DNA of 34,148 nt. It comes from Alphaproteobacteria bacterium (GTDB lineage Bacteria > Pseudomonadota > Alphaproteobacteria > UBA6615). Positions 16,041 through 23,516 of the stretch are shown here, piece by piece; position 1 is the stretch's first letter; each line of letters begins with the position of its first letter. The stretch lies in assembly GCA_028279245.1 (NCBI GenBank), contig JANQOE010000125.1, positions 1 to 34,148 of the forward strand, written 5' to 3'. The notes beneath the pieces were generated by a model that saw nothing but the letters and a program-made list of their open reading frames with translations, searched no databases and was not told the origin of the DNA. The position numbers and the translations under genes were made by a program.

Positions 16041-16079
16041 TTGATGTTCAAACTAGTTTATGTATACATTGTTGGTCAA
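16041..16079. promoter_or_regulatory. Divergent promoter with palindromic operator candidate
   Basis: The perfect 10-base palindrome ATGTATACAT (16060-16069) fits the GT-AC pattern of GntR/FCD operators. Rightward, TTGATG (16041-16046) and TATACA (16063-16068) make a plausible -35/-10 pair with 16 bases between, the -10 lying in the palindrome. Leftward, TTGACC (complement of 16074-16079) could serve as a -35 with a weak -10. The position implies control of the dehydrogenase gene and autoregulation of the GntR gene. Beyond this I see nothing definite in the 289 bases 15900-16188. Confidence 0.5.
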
Positions 16080-16188
16080 GCGGTCCGGTCACGAACTCGG
16101 CCAAACCCCGGAAAACAAGGGGTGATATTGGCCTGCCTTGCAGAACTGAACTGGATACCGCCAGTGGTTGAATACGTTATGGACACGG

Positions 16189-16905
16189 ATGGCCGACGTC
16201 GGCACGTCAAATCAGGTCAACTCTCGCAACAATGAAGCCCAGCGCGCATCGCGCGTCACCACGGCCTATACACGTCTGAAGAAGATGATCCTCAATAACG
16301 AGTTGCCGGCGGGCTATCAGGCGCTGGAACAAGAAATCGCGGAACGTTTCGGCATGAGCCGAACCCCGGTGCGGGAAGCGCTCATTCGCTTGCACGACGA
16401 CGGTCTGGTCGAAGTCATACCGCGACGCGGCATGCGCGTCCGGCACATCTCCATCGATGACATGCGGGAAATCTATCAGTTGCTCTACTGCATCGAAGCG
16501 ACCGCCGCCGAGCTGTTGGCGGGGCGCCGGCTCGGTCCGGACTCGGAAGAGATTCTGCAACTGGAGACGGCGACCGATGAGATGGAGGAGTCGTTGGCCA
16601 ACGACGACCTCGACGGATGGGCGGCAGCCGATGCCCGTTTTCACGGATTGCTGCTCGACCACTGCGGCAACGACCGGCTTGCCAGGATTGGCCGCTCGCT
16701 GGCCGATCAATGTCACCGGGCCCGCCTGACCACGCTGCGATTGCGGCCGCCGCCGACTGAATCCACGGCGGATCACCGCTCACTCGTCAACGCCATTCGC
16801 AATCATGACGAAAATGCCGCGCACGAAATCCAGCGGGCGCATCGGCGGCGTGCCATGACGCTGATGCTGGATGCCCTTAGGAAACATCAGTTGACGCGAG
16901 TCTGA
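16189..16905 (+). CDS. GntR family transcriptional regulator, FCD subfamily
   Basis: DNA-binding repressor or activator, 238 aa. The winged helix-turn-helix occupies about 20-85 (LEQEIAERFGMSRTPVREAL, then DDGLVEVIPRRGMRV). The all-helical FCD ligand-binding domain follows (about 95-225) with the family's His and Asp metal ligands (ARFHGLLLDH, ADHRSLVNAI, AHRRRAM). FCD regulators typically bind organic or sugar acids. ATG at 16189 is taken as start; TTG at 16168 is in frame and possible, and neither has a clear ribosome site. It is divergent from the dehydrogenase gene and 4 bases upstream of the lactonase gene. It therefore probably controls the sugar-acid cluster around it, and possibly the TRAP genes. 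Confidence 0.9.
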   Translation: MADVGTSNQVNSRNNEAQRASRVTTAYTRLKKMILNNELPAGYQALEQEIAERFGMSRTPVREALIRLHDDGLVEVIPRRGMRVRHISIDDMREIYQLLYCIEATAAELLAGRRLGPDSEEILQLETATDEMEESLANDDLDGWAAADARFHGLLLDHCGNDRLARIGRSLADQCHRARLTTLRLRPPPTESTADHRSLVNAIRNHDENAAHEIQRAHRRRAMTLMLDALRKHQLTRV

Positions 16906-16909
16906 TCGC

Positions 16910-17908
16910 GTGGGGCGTTTCGAAGCGATCCGCCGCGACCAGGTCACGGAAGTCGGCCACGGCCTCAATCGCCCGGAGTGCGTGGTTGCCCACCGCACGG
17001 GCCTGCTGTTCGCCCCGTGTTGGGACGACCCTGGTGGAGTCAGTATTATCGAACCCGACGGCACCATCCGGCACGTGCTGGCGAAGGGACGCGCTGAACC
17101 GCTGCGGCCCAACGGGATCGCGCTGTTGGACGGGGGTTCATTTCTGGTCGCGCATCTTGGGGAGACCGACGGCGGCGTCTATCGGCTCGCTGCCGACGGT
17201 ACCTGTACCCCGGTGCTGACCGAAGTGGACGGCGCGCCACTGCCGCCGACGAACTTCGTGCTTGCCGATGCAAAGGGCCGGTTGTGGGTCACCGTCAGCA
17301 CGCGGCTGCGGCCGCGGACGCGCGGCTACCGTGGTGACCATGCGGATGGTTTTATTGTGCTCCTCGATGGTGGCGAGGCACGCGTTGTCGCCGATAACCT
17401 CGGCTACACTAATGAATGCGCGATCGATCAGAGCGGCCGGCGGTTGTACGTTAACGAGACCTTCGGCCGGCGGATCAGCACGTTCGACATCGAGGACGAT
17501 GGCCAACTGACAAACAAGCAGGTCGTTGCGGCGTTCGGATCGGGCGTGTTCCCGGATGGCTTAGCCTTGGACGTCGATGGCGGTCTTTGGATCACGAGTA
17601 TCGTCAGCAATCGCTTGTTGCGGGTGGCGCCGGACGGAACGGTCGATACCGTGCTCGATGGCGGCGACCCGCAGCATGTCGCCACCGTCGAGGACGCTTA
17701 CCATGCGAATGAACTGGACGGACCGCATCTCAGTACGGTCGGCCGCAGCCCGTTCGGTAACATCTCCAACATGGCCTTCGGTGGGCCCGACCTGCGTTCA
17801 GGTTTTCTAGGCTGTCTGCTCAACGATCACATCTTCCGGCTCCACCTGCCGATCGCGGGACTCCCAATGCCGCATTGGGACTTTGACTTGGGGCCACTGG
17901 CCATATGA
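16910..17908 (+). CDS. SMP-30/gluconolactonase family protein
   Basis: Six-bladed beta-propeller lactonase-like protein, 332 aa, no signal peptide. Family positions visible are Glu in NRPECVVA (metal ligand near the N-terminus), Asn in TNECAID (about 168) and Asp in FPDGLALD (about 211). Strand repeats such as GGVYRLAADG, RRISTFDIEDDG and NRLLRVAPDG mark the blades. It would hydrolyse a sugar lactone to the open acid. The start is GTG at 16910, only 4 bases after the GntR gene stop, and its stop overlaps the next ATG (ATGA at 17905-17908). The three genes thus form one operon. The pairing with a Gfo/Idh/MocA oxidoreductase suggests a sugar oxidised to a lactone and then hydrolysed. Confidence 0.85.
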   Translation: MGRFEAIRRDQVTEVGHGLNRPECVVAHRTGLLFAPCWDDPGGVSIIEPDGTIRHVLAKGRAEPLRPNGIALLDGGSFLVAHLGETDGGVYRLAADGTCTPVLTEVDGAPLPPTNFVLADAKGRLWVTVSTRLRPRTRGYRGDHADGFIVLLDGGEARVVADNLGYTNECAIDQSGRRLYVNETFGRRISTFDIEDDGQLTNKQVVAAFGSGVFPDGLALDVDGGLWITSIVSNRLLRVAPDGTVDTVLDGGDPQHVATVEDAYHANELDGPHLSTVGRSPFGNISNMAFGGPDLRSGFLGCLLNDHIFRLHLPIAGLPMPHWDFDLGPLAI

Positions 17909-18939
17909 GTTCGAACGACCAGGGACTGCGCGTCGCGGCGGTTGGCACCGGCTACTTCAGCCAATTTCACCTGGAAGCGTGGACCCGCATGCCCGGCGTG
18001 ACCCTCGCGGGTATCTGCAGCCGCGGGCTTGAGAACGCCGAAACTGCCGGACGAAACTACGATACGCAGCCCTTCCAGGATTTCGAAGAGATGTTGGATG
18101 CGGTGAAGCCGGATCTGGTCGACATCATCACCCCGCCCGTGACCCATCTGGCCTACATCACCGCGGCGGCCGAACGGCGGATCCCGATGATCTGCCAGAA
18201 GCCGTTCTGCCAGACCGTCGATGAGGCGGAGCTGGCGGTACAGCGAGCTGCAGCGGCCGACACCTTGCTTGTCGTTCATGAGAACTTCCGGTTCCAGCCC
18301 TGGCATCGCGAGATCAAGCGGGTGATAGAGCAGGCCCGGCTCGGTGAGATCTATCAGGCGACCTTTCGCCTGCGGCCCGGCGACGGACAGGGTCCGGACG
18401 CCTACCTGGCCCGCCAGCCCTATTTCCAGCAGATGGAGCGGTTTCTGGTTCACGAGACGGCGATCCACCTCATCGACGTCTTCCGCTTTCTGCTCGGTGA
18501 AGCCACCAGCGTGTTTGCGCAACTCAACCGGCTGAACCCGGCGATTGTGGGAGAGGATGCCGGCATCATTCTGATGAACTTCGAGTCCGGCGCCCGCGCG
18601 CTGTTCGACGGCAACCGATTGTCGGACCACGCCGCCGAGAACCGGCGGCTAACCATGGGCGAAATGTCCATCGAAGGCTCGGCCGGGACCTTGAGGTTGG
18701 ACGGTGACGGCCGCCTGTTTTTCCGAGCCCATGGCAGCAACGACGAAGGCGAAATCAGCTACGCGTGGAGCAACACCGGCTTCGGCGGAGACTGTGTCTA
18801 TGCATTGCAGGAGCATGTCGTGGCGCACCTGACGTCCGGCACGCCGGTGCACAACACGGGCCGCGACTATCTCGCCAACTTGCGCGCGGAGGCGGCGGTC
18901 TACGATGCCAACGCGCAGGGCACAAAGACTACACTCTGA
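17905..18939 (+). CDS. Gfo/Idh/MocA family oxidoreductase
   Basis: NAD(P)-dependent sugar or inositol dehydrogenase family, 344 aa. The Rossmann domain begins with VAAVGTGYFSQFHLEAW, and the following GICSRG lacks a strong acidic residue. The usual EKP is QKP here (MICQKPFCQT, about 95-100), retaining the catalytic Lys. The C-terminal alpha/beta domain has the HETAIHLIDVFRFLLG helix with the catalytic His. It is translated by overlap with the lactonase gene. It may oxidise the sugar whose lactone the neighbour opens. The family also includes non-catalytic and reductase members, so the direction of the reaction is inferred. Confidence 0.87.
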   Translation: MSSNDQGLRVAAVGTGYFSQFHLEAWTRMPGVTLAGICSRGLENAETAGRNYDTQPFQDFEEMLDAVKPDLVDIITPPVTHLAYITAAAERRIPMICQKPFCQTVDEAELAVQRAAAADTLLVVHENFRFQPWHREIKRVIEQARLGEIYQATFRLRPGDGQGPDAYLARQPYFQQMERFLVHETAIHLIDVFRFLLGEATSVFAQLNRLNPAIVGEDAGIILMNFESGARALFDGNRLSDHAAENRRLTMGEMSIEGSAGTLRLDGDGRLFFRAHGSNDEGEISYAWSNTGFGGDCVYALQEHVVAHLTSGTPVHNTGRDYLANLRAEAAVYDANAQGTKTTL

Positions 18940-19024
18940 TCGTGTGCGCCCCGTTGTGTCGGCCAGCGCGGGTAGACCCATTGGTCCTTTGGGACTAGCC
19001 TGCGGGCCATAAAGGGGGGCGAAC

Positions 19025-19399
19025 ATGCGCAGAGTAAAAATCACCGTCGGCGACGTCGTGTTGACCGCCGAATTATTCGACACGGCGACAGCCGACGCGA
19101 TCTTCGACGCGCTACCCTTCGAGTCTTCGGCGCAAACCTGGGGCGAGGAAGTCTACTTCGCCACACCGGTGCACGCCGAACAGGAAACGACGGCCAAGAC
19201 CGTCATCGATCCTGGTGAGATCGCGTTTTGGGTCGCGGGTGATAGTATCGCCATCGGGTTCGGGCCCACTCCCGCCTCGCGCGGTAAGGAGATCCGTCTC
19301 GCTTCGCCCGCGAACATCTGGGCCCGTACGAACGGGGATGTGAAACAGCTCGCAGGCGTGCGAGATGGCGATCCGATCAGGGTCGAGGCTTTGCGATAA
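19025..19399 (+). CDS. Cyclophilin-like fold protein
   Basis: 124 aa with the features of the small bacterial cyclophilin-like family PF04126 (TM1367 type). These are an N-terminal [16 protein letters not shown], the [10 protein letters not shown] segment, [11 protein letters not shown], and a C-terminal part with [18 protein letters not shown] and a closing RVEAL strand. Members share the cyclophilin barrel but lack proven prolyl isomerase activity, and their function is unknown. A GGGGGG ribosome site precedes the ATG. It lies 8 bases before the second PhyH gene, so the two are probably co-transcribed, and 85 bases after the Gfo/Idh gene. Confidence 0.8.
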   Translation: MRRVKITVGDVVLTAELFDTATADAIFDALPFESSAQTWGEEVYFATPVHAEQETTAKTVIDPGEIAFWVAGDSIAIGFGPTPASRGKEIRLASPANIWARTNGDVKQLAGVRDGDPIRVEALR

Positions 19400-19407
19400 C
19401 CTAGGAA

Positions 19408-20226
19408 ATGGCCAACGCAACAACGCGTGTTCAACTGACCCCCGCGGAGCTGCTCCGCTACCGCGAGCAGGGCTACCTCGTGCCGGCATTCCGATTGGCG
19501 GCGGACCGCGTTGCCGCATTGCAAGCCGCTCTTGTCCAGGTCATCGAGGCGAACCCTGGCGTACGGCAGGAATCCCTGCGTTGCGCCCACATCGTCGAGA
19601 ACAATCCGGACGGCATTCGTGGCCACCCGGCCTTTCTTGACCTAGCGCTGGATCGGCAAATCCTGGATCTCGTGGAATCGGCGATCGGGCCGGACATCAT
19701 CTTTTGGGGTTGTCAGATCTTCTGCAAGCCTGGCGAGATCGGGCTGGCGGTGCCCTGGCACCAAGATGGCCAGTATTGGCCGATCCGCCCGCTGGCAACC
19801 TGTACGGTATGGATCGCCCTGGACCGGGTGGGCCCGGACAATGGGTGTATGCGGGTCATACCGGGCTCGCACACGTGCCAAACGGTCTTTCGGCATCACG
19901 AGAACCGGGATGCCAACCTCGCCCTGATCCAAGAACTGGACGAGGATCAGTTTGATGCGGACACCGCGGTCGACATCGTGCTCGAGCCCGGCGAGCTATC
20001 GCTGCACGACATCTACATGGTTCACGGATCGGCACCAAACACCTCGGGGCGACGGCGGGCGGGTGTTGCGCTTCGTTACATGCCGTCGACGTCGCTGTTC
20101 GACCGCGGTCTGAAGGGACGTCCCGACGACACGCGGTCGGCGAACTTTGGGGACCGACCGATCTGGCTGGCGCGCGGTGTGGATCGTCATGGCGGCAACG
20201 TCTTCTCCGTCGAGCACGGCCAATAG
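19408..20226 (+). CDS. Phytanoyl-CoA dioxygenase (PhyH) family protein (second)
   Basis: Fe(II)/2-oxoglutarate oxygenase, 272 aa. HxD is in VPWHQDGQYWPI (His118, Asp120). The distal His206 is in IYMVHGSAPNTSGRRR, with an Arg at 215-217 for the 2-oxoglutarate carboxylate. The WHQDGQYW wording and the VIPGSH segment are close to small-molecule hydroxylases of the family. It shares the overall plan, but little detail, with the PhyH protein at 1949-2788, so the two are not recent duplicates. It follows the cyclophilin-like gene by 8 bases and is convergent with the PfkB gene one base away. The substrate is unknown; a link to the sugar-acid genes is inferred from position only. Confidence 0.88.
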   Translation: MANATTRVQLTPAELLRYREQGYLVPAFRLAADRVAALQAALVQVIEANPGVRQESLRCAHIVENNPDGIRGHPAFLDLALDRQILDLVESAIGPDIIFWGCQIFCKPGEIGLAVPWHQDGQYWPIRPLATCTVWIALDRVGPDNGCMRVIPGSHTCQTVFRHHENRDANLALIQELDEDQFDADTAVDIVLEPGELSLHDIYMVHGSAPNTSGRRRAGVALRYMPSTSLFDRGLKGRPDDTRSANFGDRPIWLARGVDRHGGNVFSVEHGQ

Positions 20227-20227
20227 C

Positions 20228-21127
20228 CTAGGCTTGTTGCAGGAAAGCCTCGACCTCGCGCCGGGTTGGGGCGCCGTTGCGGCCGCCGGGCTTGGTGCAT
20301 TTGAGAGCCGCCGCCGCGGTGGCGAAACGCGCGCAATGCTCGGGATCTGCACCCTCCGCCAAGGCCAGCGCGTAAGCGCCGTGGAAGACGTCGCCCGCAC
20401 CCAGGGTGTCGACGACGTCTATCTGCGGGGCGGGCATGTGCCGCAGGCTTGCCTCATCGTCCAGCCAATAGAAGCCGTCCTCGCCAGCCGTGACGCCGAT
20501 CAGGCCGCCGGCTCTGCCGACGACGGCCCGTAAGCCGACGCCGGGGTCCGTCTCGCCGGAAAACTCCTGCAGAGCCGGTTGGGAGAAAATGGTGTGAGAG
20601 GCTAGCGCGATCACGTCCGTCATCTGTGGGTCGCTCGCCATGTCGCAATCCAAGACGCTCGGCAGCGCTCGCTCCCGGGCGGCGCGCAAAACGGCGATTG
20701 CGCCCTCTGGCCATGAGGAATCGGCCAGCACCGCATCCGCCTGGGCCAGGTCCGCCAAAGGCAGCCACGCCGGATCGTCCGGCACCGTGAGGTCGCGGTA
20801 ACCCGCCAACAGCCGCTCGCCCTGGGGATCGACAAAGACCGTGGCATGGGTGGATTGATGGCCGGCGAAAACGCGGACGCCGGTGGTGTCCACACCTTCA
20901 GCCGCCAGCCCGGCAATGACCCGCTGCCCGATGTCATCCTCGCCAACGCGGCTCCACATCGCCGCTTGGCCGCCGAGGCGACAGATAGCGACCGCGCCGG
21001 TCGCCGACATGCCGCCGCCGGCTTCTTCATACGAATTCGCCAGAACTTTCACCGGCTCCCGCGGGATCGCCGGTACGCCGTAGATGTGGTCGATCACCGC
21101 GACGCCGACGCAGACGACCATTGTCAT
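20228..21127 (-). CDS. PfkB family carbohydrate kinase
   Basis: Ribokinase-fold sugar kinase, 299 aa. The N-terminal GGG segment (EEAGGGMSATGAVAICRLGG, about 35-53) and the second PfkB signature DTLGAGDVFHGAY with catalytic Asp246 are intact. VCVGVAVIDHIYGVP at the start is normal for the family. The ATG at 21127 is preferred over the longer frame from 21181, which adds an Arg-rich, unlikely extension; ATG at 21121 is a close alternative. It lies 38 bases after the small exported-protein gene and downstream of the TRAP operon in the same direction, so it may phosphorylate an imported sugar or a keto-deoxy acid. The exact substrate is not readable. Confidence 0.88.
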   Translation of the reverse strand: MTMVVCVGVAVIDHIYGVPAIPREPVKVLANSYEEAGGGMSATGAVAICRLGGQAAMWSRVGEDDIGQRVIAGLAAEGVDTTGVRVFAGHQSTHATVFVDPQGERLLAGYRDLTVPDDPAWLPLADLAQADAVLADSSWPEGAIAVLRAARERALPSVLDCDMASDPQMTDVIALASHTIFSQPALQEFSGETDPGVGLRAVVGRAGGLIGVTAGEDGFYWLDDEASLRHMPAPQIDVVDTLGAGDVFHGAYALALAEGADPEHCARFATAAAALKCTKPGGRNGAPTRREVEAFLQQA

Positions 21128-21165
21128 ATCCGGGGGTCTCCGCCGCTGGGGTACACGCGCCCGCC

Positions 21166-21519
21166 CTATAAATCTTCGCAAAGGCCGCCGATGATGATCC
21201 GGGCCGCCAGACCGGTGTCCATCTCGACCATGCCGGGGTTCTCACGCATTTGACGCTGAAGTTCGTCATGGAATTCTTGCATCCCGAAACGCGTGATGCA
21301 GTCACTGAGGAAGTTGCGGGCGGCGATATCCGGCTGGCCGGCGACGAAGCCGTCGGCCAACCCAAGTACATATGGGAATCGCAACTCGTCTGGCATCTCC
21401 AGCAGTTCGCCGAGAGTCAGGGCACCGGCCGGCGTCGCAGCCAAGAAGAGAGTCGCTGCAACGACTTGCGGGACGGGCCTGATCCGAAATCCCAACATGC
21501 GAACTGGGTAGCGCGGCAT
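21166..21519 (-). CDS. Small exported protein of unknown function
   Basis: 117 aa from ATG 21519, or 110 aa from ATG 21498. A basic start (GFRIRPVPQ), a hydrophobic core (VVAATLFLAATPAGA) and a cut site after AGA give a clear Sec signal peptide. The mature part is about 85 residues, with YVLGLADGF, a Cys in LSDCITRFG, a basic/acidic helix and a C-terminal Cys (GGLCEDL); the two Cys could form a disulfide. The arrangement loosely recalls the Rap1a/Tai-type small periplasmic fold, but I cannot confirm it. The frame is open up to 21777, where it runs inside dctM in the wrong register, so the long version is rejected. It sits between dctM and the PfkB gene in the same direction. Confidence 0.7.
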   Translation of the reverse strand: MPRYPVRMLGFRIRPVPQVVAATLFLAATPAGALTLGELLEMPDELRFPYVLGLADGFVAGQPDIAARNFLSDCITRFGMQEFHDELQRQMRENPGMVEMDTGLAARIIIGGLCEDL

Positions 21520-21547
21520 CCGGAAGCTGTCTAGGTCCGGACGGACC

Positions 21548-22843
21548 CTAACCGTAGCGCAGACTCGGCACCCAGAGCGCCAGTGCCGGTACGTAGGTGA
21601 CCGCCAATAGCACGGCCAGCATCGCCAGCCAGAACGGCCACAGGCTCCGGGCGACCCGTTCGATCGGTACCTTGCCGATGGCAGAGCCCACGAACAGTGT
21701 TGTGCCGACCGGCGGCGTGACCAGCCCAATGCCCAGGTTGAGCAACATGATGATGCCGAAGTGTACTGAGTCCACACCCACCGCCTGCATCACCGGCAGC
21801 AGGATCGGTGTGCAGATCAAGATCAGTGGCGCCATGTCCATGAACGTACCGAGAACCAGCAACATCACGTTGACCATCATCAGCAGCACGATCTTGTTTT
21901 CAGACAGAGCCAGCATGAAAGCCGTGGCCTTCGCCGGCATCTGCATCAGCGTCATCATGAAGGCGAAGGCTGAGGCGAAGCCGATCACGATCATCACCAT
22001 CGCCACGGTCTTCACCGTGTTGTGGAGGATCCGCGGCAGTTCCTTCCACTTGAGATCGCGGTAGATGAACATCGTTACGAAGAACGCCCAGACCACGGCG
22101 ACGGCGGCCGACTCCGTCGGCGTGAAGAACCCGCCAATGACGCCGCCGACAATGATGAAGATGGTGAACAGACCCGCCAGGGCCTCCCAGGTGATCTTCA
22201 GCGCTTCACGCCGGCTGACGACACGTCCCTTCGGGTAGCCTCGTTTCGACGAAACGATAAAGGCGAGCACCATCAGGGCGATGCCGATCAGTATTCCCGG
22301 AATGATTCCGGCAAGGAACAACTGGGCGATCGAAACGGTGCCGCCGGCGGCGAAGGAGTAGATGATGGCGTTGTGGCTCGGTGGAATGACGATGCCCTGA
22401 GTCGCCGAAGTGATCGTCACATTCACCGAGAAATCATCGTCATAGCCCTGCTTCTTCATCATCGGAATCATGATCGAGCCGATCGACGACACGTCGGCCA
22501 CCGATGAGCCGGAAATCCCACCAAAAAACATCGAGGCGAGCACGTTCACCATCGCCAGGCCGCCGCGCACCCATCCGACGAAGATGTTGGCAAAGGCCAC
22601 GAGCCGCCATGCCATACCGCCCTCGGCCATCAAGGCGCCGGCAAAGACGAAGAAGGGGATCGCGAGCAGCGCGAAGTTGTCGACACCGTCCGATACCTTG
22701 AGCCACACGGCTTCGAGTGGGACGCCGGCGAATATCGCGGTGATGACGGCGGAGAGGCCGAGCGCGTAGGCGATCGGCATACCAAAGATCAGCAGACCGA
22801 ACAGGCTGCCCAACAGAATGATCGGACCGAATGTGCCCCCCAT
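21548..22843 (-). CDS. dctM: TRAP transporter large permease
   Basis: Membrane subunit that carries the solute in tripartite ATP-independent periplasmic transporters, 431 aa with about twelve hydrophobic segments. Family landmarks are the N-terminal GSLFGLLIFGMPIAYALG, FFVFAGALMAEGG, GGISGSSVADVSSIGSIMIPMMKKQGYD, and near the end LLNLGIGLVTPPVGTTLFV. It uses the sodium gradient to take up solute delivered by the DctP protein. A GGGGGAGGG site precedes the ATG, and the gene starts 9 bases after dctQ. With dctQ and dctP it forms a complete TRAP system. Confidence 0.95.
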   Translation of the reverse strand: MGGTFGPIILLGSLFGLLIFGMPIAYALGLSAVITAIFAGVPLEAVWLKVSDGVDNFALLAIPFFVFAGALMAEGGMAWRLVAFANIFVGWVRGGLAMVNVLASMFFGGISGSSVADVSSIGSIMIPMMKKQGYDDDFSVNVTITSATQGIVIPPSHNAIIYSFAAGGTVSIAQLFLAGIIPGILIGIALMVLAFIVSSKRGYPKGRVVSRREALKITWEALAGLFTIFIIVGGVIGGFFTPTESAAVAVVWAFFVTMFIYRDLKWKELPRILHNTVKTVAMVMIVIGFASAFAFMMTLMQMPAKATAFMLALSENKIVLLMMVNVMLLVLGTFMDMAPLILICTPILLPVMQAVGVDSVHFGIIMLLNLGIGLVTPPVGTTLFVGSAIGKVPIERVARSLWPFWLAMLAVLLAVTYVPALALWVPSLRYG

Positions 22844-22852
22844 GCCCTCCCC

Positions 22853-23419
22853 CTAGAGTCGGTGTTCTTTGCTGCCGGCGGCGAGGAGACGCTCTTCCTC
22901 CTCAGTGTGCTCGACCGCGCGTTGGAGTTCTTCGTCGGGCACGAGTTCCATCCGGCGGAAGAACAGCGCCTCGATAACGAAGAGCAGGGTCACGATGCCG
23001 CTGCCCGGGATGGCGGAATAGACGAGCCCCACCTTCACATACTCAAACTCAGGGTAGGACTGGAACCAGGTGGTCTGGGTGAGGCTGATGCCGAAGACGA
23101 TCATCAGCACGGCGATGGTCCCCATGAGGAGTTGGACGATGATCTCCGCGCCGTGCTGCAGGCGCATACTCAACATCTTGACGAAGACTTGGAGCCGCAG
23201 ATGGATGTGGGCCCGGTAGCAGGCGGCGGCGCCGTACATGGTGAGCTGCACCGCGAAAAATATGGACATGGGCTCGGCGAAGCGGGCTCCTGTCGAGAAA
23301 CCGACCCGCATCACAACACCAGTGAAGATCAGCCCGGTCATGACGGTGACCGAGACAATACAAATGCCGATGCAGACCCAGTACAGGCGCTCCATCAGTC
23401 CCGTGTAGACAGCGCGCAT
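22853..23419 (-). CDS. dctQ: TRAP transporter small permease
   Basis: Four-helix small membrane subunit, 188 aa. Hydrophobic stretches are at about 10-33 (YWVCIGICIVSVTVMTGLIF), 48-68, 88-110 and 128-150, followed by a Glu-rich cytoplasmic tail (DEELQRAVEHTEEEERLLA). ATG at 23419 is chosen because a run of Gs lies a few bases upstream; the frame extends to 23476, but that would run through the hairpin at 23457-23488. It follows dctP by about 97 bases and dctM follows 9 bases later. It works with dctM as the membrane unit. Confidence 0.9.
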   Translation of the reverse strand: MRAVYTGLMERLYWVCIGICIVSVTVMTGLIFTGVVMRVGFSTGARFAEPMSIFFAVQLTMYGAAACYRAHIHLRLQVFVKMLSMRLQHGAEIIVQLLMGTIAVLMIVFGISLTQTTWFQSYPEFEYVKVGLVYSAIPGSGIVTLLFVIEALFFRRMELVPDEELQRAVEHTEEEERLLAAGSKEHRL

Positions 23420-23456
23420 CGGCCCCCCCAAGGCAGCTCGCTTAAAAATACAAGAT

Positions 23457-23488
23457 GGCCGGCGTGGATTCCCCAATCCACGCCGGCC
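23457..23488 (-). other. Strong hairpin between dctP and dctQ
   Basis: A perfect 14-base stem (GGCCGGCGTGGATT and its complement) with a 4-base loop lies in the gap between dctP and dctQ. In the leftward transcript it is followed by ATCTTGTATTTTT, a T-rich but displaced tract, so it is a partial terminator or an RNA 3' stabiliser rather than a full stop. This placement is usual for binding-protein operons, where it makes more binding protein than permease. Confidence 0.75.
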
Positions 23489-23516
23489 TAATCACGGGAG
23501 GTATTATTGTTGGGTG

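Noticed and set aside
1949-20226. Idea that the two PhyH genes mark a duplicated segment
   Set aside because: The proteins share only family motifs and their neighbours differ, so a recent duplication is not supported.
21534-21547. GGTCC/GGACC hairpin right after the dctM stop
   Set aside because: The stem is only 5 bases, has no T tract and overlaps the start region of the next gene.
21520-21777. N-terminal extension of the small exported protein to 203 aa
   Set aside because: The extra part is Trp/Cys/Arg-rich shadow sequence inside dctM; the signal peptide begins at 21498-21519.
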